Positions 1 to 6,295 of a stretch of 21,852 nt of DNA are shown here, piece after piece. A program made the position numbers and the translations under genes. The stretch lies in NCBI GenBank assembly GCA_029253805.1, contig JAQWYU010000011.1, forward strand, positions 1 to 21,852, given 5' to 3'. The notes below the pieces were generated by a model that worked only from the letters and a program-made list of their open reading frames with translations, searched no databases and was not told the origin of the DNA. Each line of letters starts with the position of its first letter. The stretch's first letter is position 1. Source of the DNA: Flavobacteriaceae bacterium. Its GTDB lineage: Bacteria > Bacteroidota > Bacteroidia > Flavobacteriales > Flavobacteriaceae.

Positions 1-462
1 AGCAGTTCGCGTGAAGATTGGTTAGTCAACTTCACATTACCAAGCGCTTTTACTTACAGTACTTTAATAATTTTGTTAAGTAGTGTTTTATTGTTTTTGG
101 CCAAGCAGAGTTTTAAAAATAATAAATCAGCAATCACAACATCACTTTTAATTGGTGCGTTTGTGCTTGGAATTGTATTTATCTATTCCCAAATACAAGG
201 GTTTAATCAAATAATTGCCTCGGGATATAACTTCACAGGACCAACTAGTAATATTACAATTTCCTACATCTACGTTATAGCCGTAGTTCATATTCTGCAT
301 GTTTTGGCAGGAATTATATGTCTATTTGTAGTCATTATCAATCAATTAAATAAAAAATATTCAAAACAAAATAGACTCGGGTTTGATCTTGCCTCTAATT
401 TTTGGCATTTTGTAGACGTTCTATGGGTATATCTCTTTTTCTTTTTATATTTCTTTAACTAA
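1..462 (+). CDS. Heme-copper oxidase subunit III (short paralog), 5' truncated
   Basis: The reading frame is open from base 1 to the TAA at 460-462, so the gene begins upstream of the window. About 153 residues are visible, starting in the loop after the first expected membrane helix. Four hydrophobic helices remain, and the last carries FWHFVDVLWVYLF, the typical end of COX3/CyoC proteins. The preceding helix has VVHILHVLAG, also a family hallmark. Subunit III is a core membrane subunit of cytochrome c or quinol oxidase that stabilises subunit I and its oxygen and proton routes. A second, longer COX3 gene follows 43 bp downstream, and COX4, SCO and DUF420 genes follow that. The catalytic subunits are not in the window. 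A TTG codon at 73 could open a shorter frame, but the family alignment continues upstream of it, so the edge truncation is preferred. Confidence 0.88.
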   Translation, partial: SSSREDWLVNFTLPSAFTYSTLIILLSSVLLFLAKQSFKNNKSAITTSLLIGAFVLGIVFIYSQIQGFNQIIASGYNFTGPTSNITISYIYVIAVVHILHVLAGIICLFVVIINQLNKKYSKQNRLGFDLASNFWHFVDVLWVYLFFFLYFFN

Positions 463-472
463 ATAAAATGCT

Positions 473-480
473 TATTTTTG
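473..480 (+). promoter_or_regulatory. Putative Bacteroidota -7 promoter element before second COX3
   Basis: TATTTTTG matches the Bacteroidota -7 consensus TAnnTTTG exactly and lies 25 bp before the ATG at 506, in the short gap between the two COX3 genes. No clear TTG -33 element is visible at the expected distance. It may be an internal promoter that lets the second COX3 and COX4 be made apart from the upstream genes. The AT richness makes a chance match possible. Confidence 0.4.
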
Positions 481-505
481 CACAACTAAAAAATAAATTA
501 CCCTT

Positions 506-1510
506 ATGGATTCTACAATAGTTAGCACCGGAAAAGAAGGAAAAACTTGGGGTGGAGGCAACCAGCCACTAAAATCAAGTTATGGTAAAATGATGATGTG
601 GTTTTTCATTGTTTCTGATGCACTAACCTTTTCGGGCTTTTTAGCAGCTTATGGATTTTCGAGATTTAAGTTTATTGATTATTGGCCTATAGCAGATGAG
701 GTTTTTACACACGTTCCATTTTTACACGGGCAAGAGTTGCCAATGATTTACGTTGCTTTTATGACGTTTGTTTTAATAATGTCGTCAGTAACTATGGTTT
801 TAGCTGTGGATGCAGGCCACGAAATGAAGAAAAACAAAGTTATTTGGTATATGTTTTTTACAATTGTTGGAGGAGCTATTTTTGTTGGATCCCAAGCCTG
901 GGAATGGGCAACTTTTATAAAAGGAGACTATGGGGCTATTCAAACTAATGGAGGTAACATTTTACAATTTGGAGAGTATAGGACAGTTGAAGGCGGTGAT
1001 CTTGTGTTTAAAAGAGTTGCGGTTGAAGAGTTCACAACAGCTACAGCGAATGAGCGTATTCAACATGAAAATAAAAATGGACTTTGGTTTGAAGACGAAA
1101 GTGCCCTACCAGCATTTTCTGTTAATGACGTATACCATGGATTAAAGGCACATCCTTCCATATTAGTTCGTACGCAAACAATTAACGAGGATGGTGAAAA
1201 AACAATCCTTTCTAGAGAGGCATCTTTATCACAGGTTAAAGATAACGGGAAGCGATATGTCAAAGGAGCTAACCTTGAAGTTAATGAATACGGCGCGCCA
1301 TTATTTGCAGACTTCTTTTTCTTTATAACTGGTTTTCACGGGTTTCACGTATTGTCAGGTGTTGTGATTAATATTATTATTTTCTTTAATGTTATCATTG
1401 GAACTTATGAACGTCGAAAAAACTACGAAATGGTTGAAAAAGTAGGTTTATACTGGCACTTTGTAGATTTAGTTTGGGTATTTGTATTTACATTCTTTTA
1501 CCTAGTTTAA
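506..1510 (+). CDS. Heme-copper oxidase subunit III with long periplasmic insert
   Basis: A 334-residue COX3-family protein. Five membrane helices are visible at about residues 28-52, 78-101, 111-133, 267-297 and 313-333. Family motifs include WFFIVSDALTF in helix 1, ITGFHGFHVLSG in helix 4 and LYWHFVDLVWVFVF in helix 5. Usual five-helix subunit III proteins have about 200 residues. The extra length is one hydrophilic insert of about 120 residues (roughly 141-262) between helices 3 and 4, on the periplasmic side if the topology follows CyoC. From memory, flavobacterial homologs carry a similar insert, so it is probably lineage-specific rather than new here. The role is to stabilise the catalytic subunit of the terminal oxidase. 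The gene lies 43 bp after the first COX3 and 16 bp before COX4, so co-transcription is likely. The ATG at 506 gives the N terminus usual for the family. Confidence 0.93.
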   Translation: MDSTIVSTGKEGKTWGGGNQPLKSSYGKMMMWFFIVSDALTFSGFLAAYGFSRFKFIDYWPIADEVFTHVPFLHGQELPMIYVAFMTFVLIMSSVTMVLAVDAGHEMKKNKVIWYMFFTIVGGAIFVGSQAWEWATFIKGDYGAIQTNGGNILQFGEYRTVEGGDLVFKRVAVEEFTTATANERIQHENKNGLWFEDESALPAFSVNDVYHGLKAHPSILVRTQTINEDGEKTILSREASLSQVKDNGKRYVKGANLEVNEYGAPLFADFFFFITGFHGFHVLSGVVINIIIFFNVIIGTYERRKNYEMVEKVGLYWHFVDLVWVFVFTFFYLV

Positions 1511-1526
1511 CATATAATTTTTTAAA

Positions 1527-1970
1527 ATGGCAAATCACGCACACAAATTAGAAATTTTTAGAGGTTTAATTAAGTTTAAGTCGAACACACAAAAAATTTG
1601 GGGAGTCCTTTTATTATTATCTATTATTACTGCAGTAGAAGTTGTTTTAGGAATCTACAAACCCACATCCTTAATGACTCCCTTAATGACTCCTTTTGAG
1701 GGTGGATTTGGAGCATTGTTTTGTAACATAATCTTTTCAGGTTTCATTTACATGAAGAGTTTAAATTTACTATTTATTGTTCTTACAATTATAAAAGCTT
1801 ATTATATAGCGTGGGATTTCATGCACTTGCGTGATGAGACAAAAGCGCTCCGAAGATTAGTTGTTTGGACTTCAATTTTCCTAATTTCATATCTTATATT
1901 TATATTATTACAAGAGGCAGGCTACATAGAATCTGTTTACACAAATGGATTTGTCAAGCGAGACTTTTAA
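1527..1970 (+). CDS. Heme-copper oxidase subunit IV (COX4/CyoD-like)
   Basis: A 147-residue membrane protein with three hydrophobic helices: about residues 24-43, 74-96 including the following KAYYIAWDFMHL region, and 108-130. The AYYIAWDFMHLRDE segment is characteristic of the prokaryotic COX4/CyoD family. This small subunit supports assembly or stability of the oxidase and has no redox centre. It starts 16 bp after the long COX3 and ends just before a strong hairpin terminator, which makes it the last structural gene of the oxidase transcript. The loop after helix 1 contains a repeated LMTPLMTP stretch encoded by a perfect 12-bp tandem repeat. Family identity is clear, but the exact oxidase type (cytochrome c or quinol) cannot be told from this subunit. 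Confidence 0.88.
   Translation: MANHAHKLEIFRGLIKFKSNTQKIWGVLLLLSIITAVEVVLGIYKPTSLMTPLMTPFEGGFGALFCNIIFSGFIYMKSLNLLFIVLTIIKAYYIAWDFMHLRDETKALRRLVVWTSIFLISYLIFILLQEAGYIESVYTNGFVKRDF
1670..1693 (+). repeat. Perfect 12-bp tandem duplication inside the COX4-like gene
   Basis: CTTAATGACTCC occurs twice back to back (1670-1681 and 1682-1693). It is in frame and doubles the residues LMTP in the loop after the first membrane helix. It looks like a small slippage duplication that keeps the frame. Confidence 0.85.
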
Positions 1971-1993
1971 AAAATAGATAAATATTAACATAC

Positions 1994-2029
1994 AAAGACG
2001 GCTTATTTAGGCCGTCTTTTTTTATTTTT
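1994..2029 (+). terminator. Rho-independent terminator after COX4
   Basis: A perfect 9-bp stem, AAAGACGGC (1994-2002) with GCCGTCTTT (2011-2019), encloses an 8-nt loop and runs into a T-rich tract ending near 2029. It should end the COX3-COX3-COX4 transcript and separate structural from assembly genes. Confidence 0.85.
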
Positions 2030-2030
2030 G
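2023..2030 (+). promoter_or_regulatory. Putative -7 promoter element, possibly leaderless, before SCO-associated gene
   Basis: TATTTTTG fits TAnnTTTG and ends 4 nt before the ATG at 2035. If used, transcription would begin at or next to the start codon, giving a leaderless message. It sits within the T-tract of the preceding terminator, so the match could simply reflect the terminator tail, and no -33 TTG is seen at the right distance. Confidence 0.35.
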
Positions 2031-2034
2031 TTCT

Positions 2035-2754
2035 ATGAATATTATCAAATACAAAAAGGCATTTGTTCTCACAGTTCTGTTTTTTTTACCGGTACTATTT
2101 TTGTTGTTTTTATACCCATCGAAACATAACTACAAGACCCTAGATGTTATTAAAAAAAACATTCCAGAGCTTAGCAGCATATTAAGTAAAGACGATCAAA
2201 ACTTACAGCTTGAAGATCATCTCACAGTGTTAGGGTTTTTAGGCGATATGCCAATGGAAGATGCTATTTTAGCACTCAATCTAAAAGAATTAGTTTATGA
2301 TAAGTTTCGAGGGTTTAAGCGTTTTCAAGTAATTATTCTAGTCCCAGAATCTGCCAAGGATCAAGTATTATTATTAGAAAAAGAGTTAAATCAATATGAG
2401 CATCTAAACTATTGGAGATTTGGCTTCGGAACTTACCAGGATATTCTTTCAATATATCAAGAGCTTAATACAGCAAGTGCTTTAGACTCAAGCTTGAAGA
2501 CCTCAAATGTTTTTTTGATTGATAGGGAACGCAACCAGCGAGGGCGGTTTGATGACCGCGATAAAAGTGAATTAAAAAAAAACGCACCTATCTACGGACT
2601 TAGCTCCTATGACTGTTTAGATGTTTCTGTTTTAAAAAATAAAATGAGTGAAGACATGCGGATTCTCTTTACAGAGTATCGCCAAAAAAGAAAAGGAAAT
2701 TTTAATTCTACAAGTCGTAGAGCAGATGATTTAAGAGGAAATGAAAAAAACTAG
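2035..2754 (+). CDS. Membrane-anchored thioredoxin-fold-like protein of the SCO cluster
   Basis: A 239-residue protein of unknown function. An N-terminal helix (about residues 9-27) would anchor it in the inner membrane with the rest in the periplasm. The soluble part has the rhythm of a SCO/thioredoxin-like domain: a strand LTVLGFLGD (about 64-72), a helix with ELVYDKF, a strand FQVIILVP, and later NVFLIDRERNQRGRFDD, which resembles the SCO strand carrying 'ID..G..R'. There is no CxxxC or CxxC pair; the only cysteine is in SSYDCLDV (about residue 198). The gene overlaps the SCO gene by 14 nt, so the two are probably translationally coupled and may work together in copper delivery to the oxidase. 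From memory, similar proteins occur before SCO genes in other flavobacteria. The fold assignment is inference. Confidence 0.75.
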   Translation: MNIIKYKKAFVLTVLFFLPVLFLLFLYPSKHNYKTLDVIKKNIPELSSILSKDDQNLQLEDHLTVLGFLGDMPMEDAILALNLKELVYDKFRGFKRFQVIILVPESAKDQVLLLEKELNQYEHLNYWRFGFGTYQDILSIYQELNTASALDSSLKTSNVFLIDRERNQRGRFDDRDKSELKKNAPIYGLSSYDCLDVSVLKNKMSEDMRILFTEYRQKRKGNFNSTSRRADDLRGNEKN

Positions 2755-3490
2755 TTATTCATATGTCGGGGTTTCATTTATTATTTTAATTTTTGGGATT
2801 ATCGTAATTCCAAAAATAGTTGATCGGGTTAAGAACAACGATGTTACACGTTCTGAGAGTAGAAGTCAAGAAATCCAAATTTCTGTTAAAGATAAAGCAG
2901 AATTATCATATTTAATAATTAACGGAGAACCAAAGAAAGTAATGCCGTTTAGTTTTATTAATCAAAATGGTGATATGGTATCTAACGAAGATTATTTAGG
3001 TAAGGTTTACCTTGTTGAATTCTTCTTTTCTACATGTCCTACGATTTGCCCCAAAATGACTAAAAATCTAGTTGATATTCAAAATACATTTCCAAAACGA
3101 AGTGACTTTGGTATAGCCTCCTTTACTATTAACCCCGATTATGATACTCAAGAGGTTTTAAAAAAATATGCTATAAATTCAGGAGTCACTAACTCAAATT
3201 GGAATTTCATGACTGGAAATAAGGAGTCTATTTATAATTTGGCCAATACAGGGTTTAACCTTTACGCAGCTAAAGTTGACGGAGCTGACGGGGGATTTGA
3301 GCACTCTGGAAACTTTGCTCTTATTGACAAAGAAGGCTATATCCGCTCCCGAGTTGATTCTTATGGAAATCCAAAAATTTATTATAGAGGAATAATTAGT
3401 CAATCCGATCAATTTAATGAAGACGGTGAGTCTGAAGATATTTCAGCACTAAAAGAAGATATTTTAAAATTATTAGGAGATGAAGAATAA
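2741..3490 (+). CDS. SCO1/SenC family copper chaperone for cytochrome oxidase
   Basis: A 249-residue protein with an N-terminal membrane anchor (about 9-26) and a periplasmic thioredoxin-fold SCO domain. The metal site is complete: the CxxxC motif FFSTCPTICPKM (Cys99 and Cys103) and a downstream His188 in GGFEHSGNFALID. SCO proteins bind copper through these two Cys and one His, and deliver it to, or reduce, the CuA site of subunit II. The ATG at 2741 lies inside the end of the preceding gene (14-nt overlap). The DUF420 gene follows closely. The position next to oxidase subunits and DUF420 fits a dedicated oxidase-assembly role. A general thiol oxidoreductase role is less likely because the distal His is present. 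Confidence 0.93.
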   Translation: MKKTSYSYVGVSFIILIFGIIVIPKIVDRVKNNDVTRSESRSQEIQISVKDKAELSYLIINGEPKKVMPFSFINQNGDMVSNEDYLGKVYLVEFFFSTCPTICPKMTKNLVDIQNTFPKRSDFGIASFTINPDYDTQEVLKKYAINSGVTNSNWNFMTGNKESIYNLANTGFNLYAAKVDGADGGFEHSGNFALIDKEGYIRSRVDSYGNPKIYYRGIISQSDQFNEDGESEDISALKEDILKLLGDEE

Positions 3491-3500
3491 ATTAAATACT

Positions 3501-4007
3501 ATGAAAAGTAAATACCAATTTTGGGTTAATGTGGTGTCAATAGCAGTCCCAGTGGTCGTAGCACTTTTATTTAAAGTTCGACTTCCAAATGTTGAGCCAT
3601 TATCATTTTTACCTCCAATATATGCGTCAATTAACGGGGCAACAGCTTTTTTGTTAATTTCTGCCCTAATAGCTATCAAAAATAATAAAAGGAAGCTACA
3701 CGAACGCTTTATGAAAATAGCTATTGCTTGCTCATTGATTTTTTTGGTAATGTACGTAGCTTACCACATGACCAGCGATCCTACTAAATACAAAGGATCA
3801 GTCTCTATTTTATATTACTCTATTTTAGCAAGCCATATACTCCTTTCTATTGTTGTGATTCCGCTGGTTTTAATTAGCTATGTTAGAGCCTATCTTGGAG
3901 ACTATGAGTCTCATAAAAAAATTGTTAAGTTTGCTTATCCAGTTTGGCTATATGTTGCAGTAACTGGTGTAATTGTTTTCTTCATGATCTCTCCTTATTA
4001 TGTTTAA
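3501..4007 (+). CDS. DUF420 family membrane protein, probable oxidase assembly factor
   Basis: A 168-residue protein with about five membrane helices (near residues 9-25, 41-60, 71-88, 104-128 and 146-164). Histidines next to helices at 67 (KLHERF), 89 (AYHMTSD), 112 (ASHILLS) and 138 (SHKK) could bind heme or metal. DUF420 proteins commonly neighbour SCO and oxidase genes. A Gram-positive relative (CtaM/YozB type) is reported to be needed for aa3 oxidase function, so an assembly role is inferred. An in-frame ATG at 3480 would overlap the SCO gene by 11 nt. The ATG at 3501 is preferred because it gives the usual short N terminus before helix 1 and leaves a 10-nt gap after the SCO stop. Confidence 0.85.
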   Translation: MKSKYQFWVNVVSIAVPVVVALLFKVRLPNVEPLSFLPPIYASINGATAFLLISALIAIKNNKRKLHERFMKIAIACSLIFLVMYVAYHMTSDPTKYKGSVSILYYSILASHILLSIVVIPLVLISYVRAYLGDYESHKKIVKFAYPVWLYVAVTGVIVFFMISPYYV

Positions 4008-4010
4008 ATT

Positions 4011-4220
4011 TTGAAAAAGGTTATATTATTTTTCGTTGTGTTGATACTTAGTTTAAAATTAGAAGCTCAGTGTGCAATGTGTAGAGCAGTTCTGGAAACT
4101 GAAGATGGACAATCAACTGCTGAAGGTATCAATAATGGAATCTTATATTTGATGGTAGTCCCTTATCTTCTTATCGGAGGACTTTCTTTTTACTTGTACC
4201 GCTCTTTGAGAGAAAAATAA
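4011..4220 (+). CDS. Small CxxC-containing membrane protein of the oxidase cluster
   Basis: A 69-residue protein starting at TTG, 3 nt after the DUF420 stop. Residues 1-19 form a signal peptide ending in LEAQ. The mature N terminus would be CAMCRAVLET, a CxxC pair at the very start of the periplasmic segment. A second hydrophobic helix (about 44-63) is followed by a basic tail (YRSLREK), which suggests a periplasmic loop anchored by one C-terminal helix. From memory, small proteins with a similar CxMC start are conserved in flavobacteria, but no function is known to me. The context suggests copper or heme handling or thiol redox during oxidase assembly. The TTG start is supported by the signal peptide beginning MKKVILFF directly at that codon. 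No terminator is obvious downstream. Confidence 0.7.
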   Translation: MKKVILFFVVLILSLKLEAQCAMCRAVLETEDGQSTAEGINNGILYLMVVPYLLIGGLSFYLYRSLREK

Positions 4221-4266
4221 AAAATAAAAATTAGGGTTTTATATTACTATCAAATTTTTTTGGTTG

Positions 4267-4298
4267 TTGATATTAAGGCTTATGTTACCTTAACTTTA
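4267..4298 (+). promoter_or_regulatory. Candidate promoter with inverted repeat before the ABC exporter operon
   Basis: The 151-bp gap 4221-4371 is the longest in the window. It contains TTG (4267-4269), a 21-bp spacer and TAACTTTA (4291-4298), one base from the Bacteroidota -7 consensus. An inverted repeat TTAAGG-N9-CCTTAA (4273-4293) fills the spacer and runs into the -7 element, where a repressor could act. The predicted leader is about 70 nt. No regulator gene is adjacent. Confidence 0.35.
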
Positions 4299-4371
4299 TT
4301 TTATGATTCACGGGTGTAACAAAGTATGGTTTTTTCAGTCATATAATTGAAATTTAATATTAAAATTACAA

Positions 4372-5073
4372 ATGTTAGAAATTAATCAACTTCAAAAATC
4401 GTATGCCATTGGAGATTCAAGTTTACATGTCTTAAAGGGCATTGATCTCTCAGTGTCACAGGGTGAAATGGTTGCTATTATGGGTTCGTCAGGGTCTGGA
4501 AAATCAACACTTCTTAATATTATAGGGATGCTAGATGAAGCCGACAGCGGAGACTATGTATTAGATAATGTTCCCATAAAAAATCTTACAGAAAAAAAGG
4601 CTGCAATTTACCGTAACAAGTTTTTAGGTTTTATATTCCAATCTTTTAATCTAATTAATTATAAGAATGCGCTTGAAAATGTTGCTTTACCTTTGTATTA
4701 TCAAGGATTAAAACGAAAAGAGCGTCAAGAAAAAGCGCGTTTTCATCTACAGAAAGTCGGCCTTATAGATTGGCAAACCCACTTGCCAAGTGAGCTTTCT
4801 GGAGGGCAGAAACAACGCGTTGCAATTGCTCGTGCTTTGGCATCCAACCCAAAATTATTGTTAGCTGATGAGCCCACGGGTGCCTTAGACACAACAACTT
4901 CTAGCGATATAATGGCGTTTTTACAGCAGTTAAATGAAGAGGGTATAACTATTTTGATAGTAACCCATGAAGAAGATATTGCCGCAATGTGTAAGCGAAT
5001 AATACGATTACGTGATGGAGTTATAATGGAAGATAAAAAAGTAACCCAAGTTAGAGCTGAATCACATGTTTGA
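4372..5073 (+). CDS. ABC transporter ATP-binding protein, MacB/LolD type
   Basis: A complete 233-residue ABC ATPase. Visible motifs are Walker A GSSGSGKST (38-46), Q-loop Gln90 in IFQSFNL, signature LSGGQKQRVAIARA (142-155), Walker B LLLADE (162-167, catalytic Glu167) followed by the D-loop ALD, and the H-loop His199 in VTHE. Sequence style and length match the MacB/LolD/FtsE group, which powers mechanotransmission exporters rather than moving substrate through the membrane directly. Its stop overlaps the start of the first permease by 8 nt, showing tight coupling. With two MacB-type permeases, an adaptor and a TolC protein downstream, it should drive a tripartite efflux or secretion pump. 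The substrate cannot be read from the sequence. Confidence 0.95.
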   Translation: MLEINQLQKSYAIGDSSLHVLKGIDLSVSQGEMVAIMGSSGSGKSTLLNIIGMLDEADSGDYVLDNVPIKNLTEKKAAIYRNKFLGFIFQSFNLINYKNALENVALPLYYQGLKRKERQEKARFHLQKVGLIDWQTHLPSELSGGQKQRVAIARALASNPKLLLADEPTGALDTTTSSDIMAFLQQLNEEGITILIVTHEEDIAAMCKRIIRLRDGVIMEDKKVTQVRAESHV

Positions 5074-6295
5074 TATTGATCTTTGGCGCGAAATATTTCA
5101 AAGTATTAATAAAAACCGAACCCGAAGTTTGTTGTCAGGTTTTACGGTAACTTTCGCTATATTACTATTTACAATTTTGTTTGGTCTTGCAAATGGACTT
5201 AATAATACTTTCAGTGAGGCATTTGTTGATGAGGCCTCAAATGCCGTCTTCATAAGAACAGGGAAGACTACTAAGGCCCATAAAGGATTACAGGCCGGTC
5301 GTACGATTCAACTTAAAAATCGAGATTTTAATTTTATAAGAGAAGAATTTGACGTTGAAACAGAGTATATAGCTTCAAAGGTGTTTAAGAATATAACGGC
5401 TAGTTATAAAAATAAAAAAAATAATTATTCTTTAACAGCGGTCAACCCGGACAACCAGTACGTTGAAAAATCAAAAGTTTTTTCAGGGCGTTATATAAAT
5501 CAATTGGATATTGGCAATAAAACTAAAGTTATTGTTATTGGTAAGTTGGTTGAGGAAGAACTATTCTCCAAAAAGTCTGGTTTGGGGAAATATATTAATT
5601 TGAGTGGAATTTCTTACAGAGTAGTTGGAGTCTTTTCTGACGATGGTGGTGACGATGAAGAACGGATTATTTATATGCCTCTAAGTACTGCTCAACAAAT
5701 TTACGGAAACAATGACTACGTAGATCAAATTAATCTCACCTATAACCCAAGCTTTGATTATAATCAAGCGATTGATTTTGGGCTTGATTTAGAAAAAAAA
5801 TTAAAAAGTCGCTTTAACATAGCTCCAAATGACCAACGTGCTGTCAGAGTTTTTAACAGAGCGATGCAAAATAAGGGAATTAATCAAATGACTTCTGTAT
5901 TAGGAATTTTAATATTAGTAATAGGAATGGGTACTCTCATAGCAGGAATTGTAGGTATCAGTAATATCATGATTTTCATTGTTAAAGAGCGGACTAAGGA
6001 AATTGGAATTAGGAAAGCTCTTGGCGCCTCCCCAAAATCTATTATTTCAATTATTTTAATAGAATCTATTTTGATAACTACAATTGCAGGATATTTAGGG
6101 TTGTTACTTGGAGCAGGAATTTTAGAATGGGCTAATTCCGCTTTAAAAACTTATTTTATAACAAACCCATCAGTAAGTAAAACCCTTGTTCTATCAGCGA
6201 CACTTATATTAATTGGAGCTGGTACACTTGCAGGATACCTACCCGCAAAAAAAGCATCAAAAATAAAACCTATAGTAGCACTAAGAGACGACTAA
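5066..6295 (+). CDS. MacB-like ABC transporter permease (first of two)
   Basis: A 409-residue permease with the MacB layout. There is one N-terminal membrane helix (about 24-44), a large periplasmic core (about 50-275) and a C-terminal FtsX domain with three helices (about 279-305, 325-352 and 370-390). The FtsX coupling motif KERTKEIGIRKALGASP follows the second helix; this is where the permease contacts the ATPase. The protein lacks its own ATPase, unlike E. coli MacB, and uses the separate ATPase encoded just upstream (8-nt overlap). It ends directly at the start of a second, related permease, so a heterodimeric membrane part is likely. An acidic stretch, SDDGGDDEE (about residues 191-199), lies in the periplasmic core. 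Confidence 0.92.
   Translation: MFDIDLWREIFQSINKNRTRSLLSGFTVTFAILLFTILFGLANGLNNTFSEAFVDEASNAVFIRTGKTTKAHKGLQAGRTIQLKNRDFNFIREEFDVETEYIASKVFKNITASYKNKKNNYSLTAVNPDNQYVEKSKVFSGRYINQLDIGNKTKVIVIGKLVEEELFSKKSGLGKYINLSGISYRVVGVFSDDGGDDEERIIYMPLSTAQQIYGNNDYVDQINLTYNPSFDYNQAIDFGLDLEKKLKSRFNIAPNDQRAVRVFNRAMQNKGINQMTSVLGILILVIGMGTLIAGIVGISNIMIFIVKERTKEIGIRKALGASPKSIISIILIESILITTIAGYLGLLLGAGILEWANSALKTYFITNPSVSKTLVLSATLILIGAGTLAGYLPAKKASKIKPIVALRDD

Noticed and set aside
4353..4364. 12-bp AT palindrome TTTAATATTAAA just before the ABC ATPase
   Set aside because: It contains only A and T in a very AT-rich leader, so chance is the simplest explanation.
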